Shown: positions 26,270 to 34,315 of the stretch, one piece after another | Numbering within the stretch: the first letter of the stretch is position 1 | Layout: every line of letters starts with the position of its first letter | Source of the DNA: Pseudomonas grandcourensis | Lineage (GTDB): Bacteria > Pseudomonadota > Gammaproteobacteria > Pseudomonadales > Pseudomonadaceae | Direction: 5' to 3' | Length of the DNA: 64,000 nt | Assembly (NCBI RefSeq): GCF_039909015.1 | Contig: NZ_CP150919.1 | Location: 4,006,501-4,070,500, forward strand | Translations under genes and position numbers: made by a program | The notes under the pieces: model-generated | What the model saw: only the letters and a program-made list of their open reading frames with translations | Told to the model about the DNA's origin: nothing | The model's database searches: none

Positions 26270-27295
26270 TCAGGCGTTCAAGGCGTCTGGCCCTGCTTCA
26301 TATTGCGTATGGTGAGTTGCGATCGCCCAGGCGATACGCGCCAGTTTGTTAGCGAGGGCACAGGCCACGACATTCGAATGTCGTCGACTGAGCAAGGCTC
26401 GTACCCAGTCAGCCAAGGCCCCTTTCTGGTGCTCCAGCCTCTGCATATAGACCCTGGAGCATTGCACCAACAGTTGTCGCAGGTGCTTGTCACCCCGCTT
26501 GCTGATCCCCAGCAAATTTGCCTTACCGCCTGTGCTGTACTGCCTGGGCACCAGTCCCACTGAGGCGGCAAAATCGCGACTGCGCCGGTACTGCTTGGCA
26601 TCGCCCATTTCCACAGCCAGCAGGCTGGCGGTGATCGGGCCGACACATGGCATGCTCAGTAAGCGACTACCCAGATCATCGTCGGCCAGTTGGCTCGCCA
26701 GCTCTTTATCCAGCGCCCTGATTTGCTCATCCAGGTAAACGAAGTGATCGTGCAGACGTTGCAGCAACACCGTCAAACGAATGGGCAATTCGTGCTCGGC
26801 CAAGACATTTGTCAAACGCTTCATGATTGCCAGGCCTCTGGGCAGGCTGACGCCAAATTCCAGTAGAAAACCGTGCATCTGATTAGCCGTTTTTGTGCGG
26901 TCATGCACCAACGATTCGCGCATCCGATGCAGAACAGACAGGGTTTGCTGGGACTCGGTTTTAGGCGTCACAAAGCGCATAGATGGACGGGAAGCCGCTT
27001 CACAGATCGCTTCAGCATCAACGAAATCATTTTTGTTGCCCTTGACGAAGGGCTTAACGAACTGCGGGGAAATCAGCTTGGCCGTGTGTCCCATTGCCGC
27101 TAGCTGACGAGCAACAAAATGCGCCCCCGCACAGGCTTCCATCACCACGATACAACTCGGCACGTTGCCGAAAAGCTGCATCATCTGCGTCCGAGAGAGC
27201 TTCTTGCGAAACACCTCGTGGCCTGATTTATCCTGGCCGTGAAGGTGGAAATTATGTTTACCGAGATCGATACCGATCAGTGCTGACTGGATCAT
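26270..27295 (-). CDS. IS110-family transposase
   Basis: A 341-aa transposase with the two IS110-family domains. The N-terminal DEDD domain has IGIDLGKHNFHLHG, VVMEACAGAHFVAR and KNDFVDAEAICEAA. The C-terminal domain has LLSMPCVGPITASLLAVEMG and FAASVGLVPRQYSTGGKANL, with a conserved Ser in the latter region. It looks intact. I start at ATG 27295 (MIQSALIGID); the frame extends 24 codons upstream without an RBS. It sits between the GT2 terminator and terminator repeat A. Confidence 0.93.
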   Translation of the reverse strand: MIQSALIGIDLGKHNFHLHGQDKSGHEVFRKKLSRTQMMQLFGNVPSCIVVMEACAGAHFVARQLAAMGHTAKLISPQFVKPFVKGNKNDFVDAEAICEAASRPSMRFVTPKTESQQTLSVLHRMRESLVHDRTKTANQMHGFLLEFGVSLPRGLAIMKRLTNVLAEHELPIRLTVLLQRLHDHFVYLDEQIRALDKELASQLADDDLGSRLLSMPCVGPITASLLAVEMGDAKQYRRSRDFAASVGLVPRQYSTGGKANLLGISKRGDKHLRQLLVQCSRVYMQRLEHQKGALADWVRALLSRRHSNVVACALANKLARIAWAIATHHTQYEAGPDALNA

Positions 27296-27318
27296 GATGA
27301 TGGCCTCCGAAAACAAAA

Positions 27319-27349
27319 CACCCTGCGAAAGCGTAGCCCTCGCAGGGTG
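27319..27349 (-). other. Hairpin in the transposase leader
   Basis: A perfect 10-bp stem (CACCCTGCGA/TCGCAGGGTG) with an 11-nt loop, followed on the minus strand by TTTTGTTTT, 24 bp before the transposase start. It could attenuate transposase expression or be part of a bridge RNA. Confidence 0.5.
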
Positions 27350-27368
27350 TGGGGGTGACCATCTCATT

Positions 27369-27404
27369 AGCCCACTGACCGATGCCGGTTCAGTGGGCTT
27401 TTTT
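27369..27404. repeat. Terminator repeat A
   Basis: AGCCCACTGA-CCGATGCCGGT-TCAGTGGGCT with T6 after it on the plus strand. Two mismatches in the loop separate it from copies B and C over about 32 bp. It lies 21 bp beyond the end of the cytochrome gene at 27426. On the minus strand only a short T-run is available. Confidence 0.8.
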
Positions 27405-27425
27405 GCGTTTCAGGCTAACGCCGAT

Positions 27426-28070
27426 TCACTGCTTCATGATGAACGTCGCCAGGCTTTTCAGATCGTCCGAGCTCAACTGCGCGAACGGTGGCATGGGCAC
27501 ATCCCCCCACTTTCCGCTACCGCCGTGCTGAATGCTCGACATTACCCGGGCCAGCCCCTGCGGGTCATTGGCATACTTGGCTGCCACATCGTGATAGGCC
27601 GGGCCGACTACCTTATGGTCGACTGCGTGACAGGACAGGCAGGCGTTATCCTGGAGCAAGGCCGAGGCGACTTTCGCTACCGACACCGTGGTTGGCTGAT
27701 CCGCCGGCGGGTTGGAGACCGCCTGAACATCGGCATCGCTCGCCTTCGCACTGCCGTAAGTCACCGCCAGGTAAGCACCGATAACACTCACATCCTGGTC
27801 GCTGATCGGAGCGCCGTACACGTGCTGCATCTTGCCCGCTTCGGCGGTCCACTGGGCCAGGCTCAGGCCTGGCGGCTGGAAGTTGATGTAGTCGGCCGAA
27901 TGGCAGACGGAACACTTTTGCTGCGCCAAAGCGTAGCCAGGCATCGTGCCGGGCTTGAACACAGCCGTTTCAGGCGGCAGCGTGATCGATAGCGGCGTGG
28001 CGCCAGCCAGGGTCGCCAGACAAACCTGAGCCGCGCAGAGCAAGGCGGTCATGCATTTCACAAGTTTCAT
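27426..28070 (-). CDS. sorB: Dihaem cytochrome c, sulfite dehydrogenase electron acceptor (SorB-like)
   Basis: A 214-aa exported cytochrome c with a signal peptide (cleavage near LAGA) and two haem-binding motifs, CSVCH (first third) and CLSCH (residue about 150). The second region (VGPAYHDVAAKY; MSSIQHGGSGKWGDVPMPPF) is a class I cytochrome fold with a Met ligand in PMPP. It follows the molybdenum subunit gene by 10 bp with a strong RBS (GAGGAGG). The known SorB of Starkeya carries one haem, so two motifs here is a difference. The name is by context. Confidence 0.8.
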   Translation of the reverse strand: MKLVKCMTALLCAAQVCLATLAGATPLSITLPPETAVFKPGTMPGYALAQQKCSVCHSADYINFQPPGLSLAQWTAEAGKMQHVYGAPISDQDVSVIGAYLAVTYGSAKASDADVQAVSNPPADQPTTVSVAKVASALLQDNACLSCHAVDHKVVGPAYHDVAAKYANDPQGLARVMSSIQHGGSGKWGDVPMPPFAQLSSDDLKSLATFIMKQ

Positions 28071-28080
28071 GCGGCCCTCC

Positions 28081-29340
28081 TCAGGCGACGGTCACGTGGG
28101 TGGTTTCGACAACGTGGCGGCGGTAGCCAGCAGGGTTCCAGTCGGCTTGCAGCGGCTGCGTCTCGCCGGCACTGTTGCTGGCTCGCACCATCAACTGCGT
28201 CGCGCCCTTGCCGGTAAAGCTGATCGGCAGTGTCCACTCACGGAAGGAGTAACGACCAAGGTCCTGCCCGAGCGTGGATTCACGCCAGGTTTTTCCGCCG
28301 TCAATCGACACCTCCACCTTGTTGACCCCAACGCCACCGTCGAACGCGATGCCCTTGAGCACCACGCTTTTGTTCAGCGGCAATACATCGCCGTGTTTAA
28401 CGCTGGTGATGAAGCTGCGCACCGGTAATTTGGAAATCGGCAGGGTTTTCGCCGCCGTGGTGCCGGGGGCAATGCAGAAGCAATCGTTATCCGGCACCCG
28501 GTACCCCTTGGCCATGAAGAAACCGTCAAAGGTATGGTCGACGACTTCGATCTCACTCAGGTGCTTGACCCAGTAGGTGCCGAAATAGCCTGGCACCACC
28601 AGACGAATCGGGTAACCATTGAGAAACGGCAGGTCGGTGCCATTCATCGACCAGGCGATCATCGGCTCGCCGTCCATGGCATGGCTGATGTCCAGCGCCT
28701 TGATGAACTCCGGCGTGCTTGGCAGCACGGGTTTATCGAGCCCACGGAAGGTCACTTGCCGAGCCTCGGCCTTTACCCCCGCCTTTTCCAGCACAGCCTT
28801 GAGCGGCACCCCCACCCACCGCGCATTGCCCATGGAGCCATTGCCCAACTGAGCGCCGAACACCCGAGGCATCGAGAAGCCACGGCTGTTGCCCGAACAT
28901 TGATTCACAGCGACCACTTCAACCGGTTCGGCGAGGGCCTTGAGCTCGGCAAGGGAAAGCGACAGCGGCGTGTCGACCGAACCCTTGATCGTCAGGCGGT
29001 AGCTGTCCGGATCGATGCTGGTCGGGAAATTGGCCAGGTGGTAACGCACGAAAAAGGCGTCATTGGGCGTGATCGGCCCTTCGTTGAAGACAGGGAACGG
29101 CGTCTCCAGATGCGGCGGCCGCGTGGTCACCAGGGTCAACGGGCGTTTTTGCGGGTATTGCACCAGCGGTCGTGGACCGGCGGCAAAGGTCACTTCCTCG
29201 GCGGATTCGCTGGCCGCCCCGGATTCGTCGGCTGCCCTGGCCAGGCTTGCCAACGGCGAGGCCGCCAAAGCCAAGGTGAATGCATCGCGTAAAACCCGTC
29301 GGCGGGTCGGCTGGCTGTTGTCTACAAAACTGAACTTCAT
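28081..29340 (-). CDS. sorA: Sulfite dehydrogenase-type molybdenum subunit (SorA-like)
   Basis: A 419-aa sulfite oxidase family protein. The N-terminus has a Tat-type signal (QPTRRRVLRDAFTLALAAS, cleavage near ARA), so it is exported folded with its cofactor. The molybdenum-ligating cysteine is C148 in VVAVNQCSGNSRGF. Later segments (WVGVPLKAVLEKAGVKA; NGYPIRLVVPGYFGTYWVKH; the C-terminal Mo-co dimerisation domain with VEVSIDGGKTWRE) complete the family. It presumably oxidises sulfite to sulfate in the periplasm and passes electrons to the cytochrome encoded next to it. Confidence 0.9.
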   Translation of the reverse strand: MKFSFVDNSQPTRRRVLRDAFTLALAASPLASLARAADESGAASESAEEVTFAAGPRPLVQYPQKRPLTLVTTRPPHLETPFPVFNEGPITPNDAFFVRYHLANFPTSIDPDSYRLTIKGSVDTPLSLSLAELKALAEPVEVVAVNQCSGNSRGFSMPRVFGAQLGNGSMGNARWVGVPLKAVLEKAGVKAEARQVTFRGLDKPVLPSTPEFIKALDISHAMDGEPMIAWSMNGTDLPFLNGYPIRLVVPGYFGTYWVKHLSEIEVVDHTFDGFFMAKGYRVPDNDCFCIAPGTTAAKTLPISKLPVRSFITSVKHGDVLPLNKSVVLKGIAFDGGVGVNKVEVSIDGGKTWRESTLGQDLGRYSFREWTLPISFTGKGATQLMVRASNSAGETQPLQADWNPAGYRRHVVETTHVTVA

Positions 29341-29559
29341 TCTGCGCTCTCTATGATTTGTTTTATTGAGATGCAACTGACAGTCCCTGTCAGGGTGAGG
29401 CGGCATCGGCCTGAAGGTGCCAGTGCGGTTTCGCTTTACGGTTCGACTTCGGAAAACAAGCCAGTATCGTCACGTGCAAGCGGGCTGCTTCACATTGAGC
29501 GTCAGAGACTTGGCAATTGATGACAGGGGGGCTGCCGATAGAATTGTGTTGAGCACGAG

Positions 29560-30645
29560 TCAGCGGTCAAGAAATGGGCGATTCTCTTCTCGAATGGCAC
29601 GAGCAGCATCATCGTATAGAAACGGCAGAAACATATATCGACGACCTTGGGTTACAGGAGTGGCCTCGTGTAAAAGTGAACACGAAAACACCACAGCCCC
29701 TCCTGTTGGCGCGCTGTAAAGCACTTTTCCAAACTCTGGAAAATGTAGAAAACCGCCTTCGTACTCTCTCGAATTAAGAAACAAGGAAACGGCGAAACGG
29801 CGATGCGCTGTGCCCTTTGTGGTGTTATCCCTATGGGGCCGGAAATGCCCGCCTTCCTCGCTGTTGTAGCAGGCCACCAGATATCGCTCCATTCGAGTGG
29901 CATTGAACTGGAACGCTTTATGTAGCTCTGGAACCAGGCGGTTGGCTATACGCAACGAACATGCTTTGGCTAGAGCCTTGTCTTCAATAAAGCAGTCACG
30001 ACGTCGTTTGTGGCCATGGTCGGTGATTTGGACAGTTTTACCCGACTGCTCCACCATAAACCCAGACTCCTCTCCGCCACGTTCGTCGTAATAACTTATC
30101 AGTGCTTTACACAGCGAGGGCTCAAATATTCGGGGAATCACCAGGACTGGGGCGTGTGGAGTAGCGGTATGTTGCGGAGCCAGTGCAGGCAATCTATCCA
30201 GATAACGCATTAACGAGGGTATATGGTTATCAACGGGTGTCCCTATCGGGACGATGGCCAAGACGCGTAGCGCAGGATCCAGCACATAGGTCATTTGCTT
30301 GATGCTACCGTCTGGCTGCAACGCCCCGTAGAGCTCACTGACTGAGCGATCGAAATCCCAGATGAAGTGCACGCCGGGTATCGAGCTTTCCAGCCGCTTC
30401 AGCTTTTCATCATCTGGATCTATGGAAACACCCAAGAAGCAGACGTGATCGTCATTGAACCGCTCGCGATGGGCCCGAATACCTTCCAGAACTTCAATTG
30501 ATGCGGGATCAGCAGCAGAACCAAAAAAAGAAAGCACTACATACCGACCGGCAATAGTGTCGAAACAAAAGCGCTCTCTGTGTTGGGTTCGGCAATAGAA
30601 CCAAGGGGCAGGTCCACCGACTGAAAACGCTGTGGCGCGCATCAC
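29560..30645 (-). CDS. Peroxiredoxin-like domain fused to a 2OG/Fe(II) oxygenase
   Basis: A 361-aa fusion. Residues about 5-155 follow the AhpC/TSA thioredoxin-like fold (RYVVLSFFGSAADPASIEVL; CFLGVSIDPDDEKLKRLES), but where peroxiredoxins have the catalytic Cys there is FGSAADPAS, with none. Residues about 165-345 form a prolyl-4-hydroxylase-type oxygenase with H271 and D273 (PHRDN), H326 (LLHEATP) and R335/R336. The first domain may be a binding or scaffold module. The substrate is unknown. It is transcribed alone. Confidence 0.85.
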   Translation of the reverse strand: MMRATAFSVGGPAPWFYCRTQHRERFCFDTIAGRYVVLSFFGSAADPASIEVLEGIRAHRERFNDDHVCFLGVSIDPDDEKLKRLESSIPGVHFIWDFDRSVSELYGALQPDGSIKQMTYVLDPALRVLAIVPIGTPVDNHIPSLMRYLDRLPALAPQHTATPHAPVLVIPRIFEPSLCKALISYYDERGGEESGFMVEQSGKTVQITDHGHKRRRDCFIEDKALAKACSLRIANRLVPELHKAFQFNATRMERYLVACYNSEEGGHFRPHRDNTTKGTAHRRFAVSLFLNSREYEGGFLHFPEFGKVLYSAPTGGAVVFSCSLLHEATPVTQGRRYMFLPFLYDDAARAIREENRPFLDR

Positions 30646-30922
30646 AACTCCTTGCCGGTAGGCAGTGGATCGCTATCAAGGGACGCTCACTGCGACGCCG
30701 AAGCCGGAAGTACTCCAGGCACTCGAAGCTTGTAGTAAAGCTAGCTCAGTCTCTTTGAAGCTGCCTGTAGTGCTGATGGTGCCCCCCTCATTCACGACCT
30801 TTGTCTCAAGATTTTCGCAGAGCCATGCCTTCTCAATCATTTTTATCGCCCACAAAAAAACCCACTGACCGTCGCCGGTTCAGTGGGCTTTTTCACATCA
30901 GGCTAAGAACTACCCTCGCCTG
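30646..30922. other. Intergenic region with terminator repeat B
   Basis: It holds the promoter of the fusion gene and repeat B. A 67-codon plus-strand frame (30665-30868) has no RBS and no recognisable content; I do not call it. Confidence 0.4.
30854..30895. repeat. Terminator repeat B (bidirectional terminator)
   Basis: A7, CCCACTGA, loop, TCAGTGGG, CT5. The core from 30862 to 30893 is identical to copy C over 32 bp. A-run and T-run on either side make it a terminator in both directions; on the minus strand it ends the DUF6124 gene. Confidence 0.85.
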
Positions 30923-31231
30923 CTACTGCGGATCTACCTGATCCAGCACGCGGTTCACCGATAACTCTGCCAAGGCAATCATCTGTTGAATGCCCAGCGC
31001 CAAATTGCATTTTGGGCCGCTGAGGATAAACGCCAGTTCACTGGCCATGACACTGGCCGAGGCAAGGGTTTCACAGGCGTGAACCAGGAGGGTTTCGTTG
31101 TTGACGTTGGGGGCGATGGTGAAGATGGGGTTGGGGCGGCGCTTGGCCATTTTTGGCTTGCGAGATGAGGACTCGGAATCGACGTCTATCTGCACGTCCG
31201 TATCAGGGGGATTCGGAGTTGGTTTTATCAT
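30923..31231 (-). CDS. DUF6124-family small protein
   Basis: A 102-aa protein typical of Pseudomonas. The N-terminus is MIKPTPNPPDTD, followed by a variable charged linker. The conserved C-terminal part is ETLLVHACETLASASVMASE, with QMIALAELSVNRVLDQ near the end. The start has AGGAGC 6 nt upstream. Function unknown. It has an unusually long, structured leader (31232-31430) and ends at terminator repeat B. Confidence 0.85.
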   Translation of the reverse strand: MIKPTPNPPDTDVQIDVDSESSSRKPKMAKRRPNPIFTIAPNVNNETLLVHACETLASASVMASELAFILSGPKCNLALGIQQMIALAELSVNRVLDQVDPQ

Positions 31232-31302
31232 TGTGAAGCTCCTATGAAGTGAGCACCTCCCCATTCGCTACCACGCAAGATAGGGAGACGGCTGTACACA
31301 GG

Positions 31303-31423
31303 GTGGTAGACCGGTCATAGAAACCCGGCAGGCCGAAGCCTCCCATGCACAGCCGCCACAAAGCAGCCAGCACAAAAAAACGCCCTGAGGCGTTCTGGGT
31401 CTATGAAGAAACCGGGCTACCAC
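31303..31423 (-). ncRNA. Structured leader RNA of the DUF6124 gene (candidate cis-regulatory RNA)
   Basis: As RNA from the minus strand this segment closes on itself: GTGGTAG/CTACCAC, CCGG/CCGG, CATAG/CTATG and ACCC/GGGT pair in order as one long interrupted stem. Inside are a stem capped by the stable cUUCGg tetraloop (31330-31341) and a 6-bp hairpin followed by T7 (31374-31394), which is an intrinsic terminator on the minus strand. The DUF6124 start is 72 nt downstream. The tetraloop and T-run both fit the minus strand. Not matched to any named RNA family by me. Confidence 0.6.
31374..31394 (-). terminator. Intrinsic terminator inside the DUF6124 leader
   Basis: AACGCC-TCAG-GGCGTT followed by TTTTTTT on the minus strand, upstream of the DUF6124 start and enclosed by a longer competing stem. 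The layout suggests attenuation. Confidence 0.6.
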
Positions 31424-31657
31424 ACCCGTTCGCTGAATTGGCAGCGACGGGGGGAAGGTTAACGAGGTGGGTTCCGATGTGCAAGCACCGGAGATAGCCC
31501 GTAAAAACCAAGAGTTCATCGAGCATCCCCGCAACAAAAAAGGTTTTCACACCACGTAAATCCCGAAGCGATATCCACAATCTGATCCTTGATGCCAAAT
31601 TGCTATACCTATAATCTGGCATGAAGATCATTAGGCAAAAAGGTAGGTCGACAGGGA

Positions 31658-33157
31658 ATGCACATTCAAGAATTTATAGGAAATTATAAGAACCATCCCG
31701 TTCTTTTTGTTGGCACAGGTATTAGCCTGCGCTACCTAAACAACTCATATACTTGGGATGGATTATTACGATTCATATCCCGAAAACTCAAAGGCAACGA
31801 CGAATACTATTTAGACATAAAATCCCAGTGTCATCACGAAGGCTCCTATCAATATGAAAAAGTCGCAAAGCTACTAGAAGATGAGTTTAACAAATCTCTT
31901 CTTGCGGATCGAAATGGCCAATTCAAATTGGTCAACGACAAATTTTACGAATACATGGCAAAGGACATAAGTGTCAGCCGCCTAAAAATATACATATCAA
32001 TGCTACTTTCATCACTAGACATCAGAGATGATCTGAAAGCAGAAATATCAGAATTTAAGAAAATCCGCAAAAATGTCGGTTCAATCATAACGACAAATTA
32101 TGATTGCTTAATTGAGAGCATATTTGAATTTCAGCCACTGATCGGCAACGACATATTGCTTAGCAACCCATACGGCTCTGTATACAAAATCCACGGCTGC
32201 ATATCATCGCCGACAAAAGTTATTATTACTTCAGACGACTATGACCGATTTGATGGGAAGTACGAGCTTATTCGCGCACAACTACTATCAATATTCATAC
32301 ACAACCCAATCATATTTTTAGGATATAGCATTGGGGATGACAATATCAAAAGCCTGCTAAAAACAATATTTACATATGTAGAACCAAACTCCGAATCTGC
32401 AAACAAAATCCGAGCGAATTTTTTACTCGTGGAACATGACACTGGATCACAGTCCGTGGAAATTTGTGAGCATGATATTGACCTAGAAGGGTTTTCAACC
32501 ATAAGAATAAACAAAATAAAAACCGATAATTTTACTGCTATATACGAAGCAATTTCAAATCTTGTCCTCCCCGTCTCCGCCATGGACATTCGTAAGGTGC
32601 AGAACGTTGTCAAGGAGATATATGCAGGGGGTAGCATTAAGGTGAGCATTACTGAGGACCTTGACGCCTTAGATAACGGAGACAAAATTCTTGCCATCGG
32701 TTCCTCTAAAACGATTGTATATAGCTATCAATCCAGCGCTGAAATGATGGCAAATTACTTTAGCATCCTCGACGAATCGAACGCACAACTCCTTCTTCTA
32801 ATCAATAAATACAAATTCCAGAGAGAACAATATTTTCCAATATTTGGCTTTAGCTCAATTTGTCCAGAGATTATAAAAGAGGATGAACTTAAAGCTCAGC
32901 AAAAGGCAAAACTTGAACGTTCTTTGGAAGCAGTATCTGGACGATGCAGAACAACACACAATCAAGTTAAAGACATCATTTCAGACGATCAAATCTCAGA
33001 GAACAGTAAAGATTCTGCAATCTTGTGGGGTGTGATGAACGAATTAATAGAGCTGAGTGATGTAGAGGCGTACCTGAGATCTTACGCACTCGACTCAATA
33101 GTCCACACCAATTACAGAAAGCTTATTTGCGCATATGATTTGAAACGTTACGGCTAA
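31658..33157 (+). CDS. SIR2-like domain protein, probable NAD-depleting defence effector
   Basis: A 499-aa protein. The SIR2 Rossmann fold occupies residues about 10-235: VGTGIS (18-23) at the NAD loop, TTNYD (145-149), the catalytic His in YKIHG (H179) and FLGYSIGDDNI (220-230). The C-terminal 260 residues are unfamiliar and could be the sensor. SIR2_2-type NADases of this form are effectors in Thoeris, DSR and prokaryotic Argonaute systems that deplete NAD on phage infection. The gene is strikingly AT-rich and forms a pair with the next gene. Confidence 0.85.
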   Translation: MHIQEFIGNYKNHPVLFVGTGISLRYLNNSYTWDGLLRFISRKLKGNDEYYLDIKSQCHHEGSYQYEKVAKLLEDEFNKSLLADRNGQFKLVNDKFYEYMAKDISVSRLKIYISMLLSSLDIRDDLKAEISEFKKIRKNVGSIITTNYDCLIESIFEFQPLIGNDILLSNPYGSVYKIHGCISSPTKVIITSDDYDRFDGKYELIRAQLLSIFIHNPIIFLGYSIGDDNIKSLLKTIFTYVEPNSESANKIRANFLLVEHDTGSQSVEICEHDIDLEGFSTIRINKIKTDNFTAIYEAISNLVLPVSAMDIRKVQNVVKEIYAGGSIKVSITEDLDALDNGDKILAIGSSKTIVYSYQSSAEMMANYFSILDESNAQLLLLINKYKFQREQYFPIFGFSSICPEIIKEDELKAQQKAKLERSLEAVSGRCRTTHNQVKDIISDDQISENSKDSAILWGVMNELIELSDVEAYLRSYALDSIVHTNYRKLICAYDLKRYG

Positions 33158-33358
33158 CAGGAACAACCTTAACATCTCTATCAAACCAAGAATACTCACC
33201 ACAAAATACAACACATATAACACTTAACCAACATTGACAAACATCAACATCAACATACACTTCATGAGACACAATGTCACATCCAACCACCAACCAAAAG
33301 TCAAAGTAAAAAATCTTAGCCACCACAAAACCATTAAACATTACAGAGTAATACATAC
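33158..33358. other. G-depleted spacer between the SIR2 and HEPN-like genes
   Basis: Only about a dozen G in 200 bases on the coding strand, while A and C dominate. Such RNA would be almost unable to fold. No RBS of Shine-Dalgarno type precedes the next ATG (33359). No promoter is certain. Confidence 0.5.
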
Positions 33359-34315
33359 ATGCAATTAAAGTTATATTTCCTGCCTTCCAAAGAAATTGCT
33401 ACGCGCGTCACTGAAATATTTGACTTTGTCTGGCCTACGGCGACTGCAATTTGGAATTTAAGATGGCAAGTCCAAGGCTTAGTTGGAGTGAGACCTAGTA
33501 TTACGGAAGCAGAGTTACGAGGTCGATTTGTTGATGGAAGCGGAATAAGGGGGGCAAACCTAAAAAGATCCTGCATTGATACTACCTGGGAAGTCCAACA
33601 AGAACAATTTGCCAAGTTCTTACTTTTCGAGTTCTGCGCACTTTATGAAACATGGTGCGAGATAATAAGCACACACTTAGCCCTAGCTAAAGACACAAGT
33701 AAGCACCTTCAATTTCCTTCAAGTACAGATAAAAGTAGGCGCGTGAAAAGTATTGAAAAATTCTTTTCCCAAACAGAAAACCATCAATCACCGATATTTT
33801 CAAACTCAATCCAATCGACTTTGGCATCCAATAAAAAATATTCCCCCAACCACATTCAAGAATTACTAGCTTGCTATCGCTATTTTAAAGAGTTGCGCAA
33901 CTGTCTTATTCACGGCTCTAGTGGCGCACTAGACAAACTCATCACTCAAGAACAGATATACTCCAAACTGAGTGCCGCAGAACTAGGCCTAACTCAACGC
34001 CCAGAATATATCCCTCTATCCTCTTCGACCACTCCCACGCTTAGCCTAAGAGGTGTCGTCGGATTCGGAGAAGTTGTTCTAAGGCTAGTCTGTACTTTGG
34101 ACATACACTTAGCCGGGACTTCTTATGCAGAAAGCGAATTTAAAAGCCGCTGGAAAGTAGCGAATGGTGCAACCGCAATCCCGGTTTCCACACTAGATGC
34201 GAACAAAAGAAAAATTCGGATTGGAGTGCTTACTAAAAAACTAGGATTACCCGCACCACACATTACCCAAGATTTTGCTGACTGGCTTAAAGCTGAAAAA
34301 CTTATTTTCTTCTAA
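33359..34315 (+). CDS. HEPN-like protein paired with SIR2 (putative RNase or sensor)
   Basis: A 318-aa protein of unrecognised family. Within a helical region it contains YFKELRNCLIHG (R180, H185), the R-X4-6-H motif that marks HEPN ribonuclease domains; a long helix with FLLFEFCALYETWCEIIS (about 88-105) precedes it. The C-terminal 100 residues are not recognised. It is AT-rich like the SIR2 gene, same strand, and both are enclosed by terminator repeats B and C. HEPN or MAE_28990/RiboL-PSP-like assignment is inference from one motif. Confidence 0.65.
   Translation: MQLKLYFLPSKEIATRVTEIFDFVWPTATAIWNLRWQVQGLVGVRPSITEAELRGRFVDGSGIRGANLKRSCIDTTWEVQQEQFAKFLLFEFCALYETWCEIISTHLALAKDTSKHLQFPSSTDKSRRVKSIEKFFSQTENHQSPIFSNSIQSTLASNKKYSPNHIQELLACYRYFKELRNCLIHGSSGALDKLITQEQIYSKLSAAELGLTQRPEYIPLSSSTTPTLSLRGVVGFGEVVLRLVCTLDIHLAGTSYAESEFKSRWKVANGATAIPVSTLDANKRKIRIGVLTKKLGLPAPHITQDFADWLKAEKLIFF

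Larger units (their letters stand above)
26200..27365 (-). mobile_element. IS110-family insertion sequence (ends approximate)
   Basis: The transposase and its flanking non-coding DNA form one element. IS110-type elements lack clear terminal inverted repeats, and I could not fix the ends by eye; the limits given are approximate. The non-coding DNA upstream of the transposase contains a 10-bp hairpin at 27319-27349 and is where an IS110-group guide (bridge) RNA would be sought. Elements of the IS1111 subgroup place it on the other side. Confidence 0.6.

Noticed and set aside
31268..31631. Two minus-strand frames (89 and 76 aa) in the DUF6124 leader
   Set aside because: They cross the predicted RNA structure, lack RBSs and have no family resemblance.
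33123..33356. 77-aa minus-strand frame in the SIR2/HEPN spacer
   Set aside because: Open only because the plus strand is almost free of G; no RBS and implausible Val/Cys/Tyr composition.
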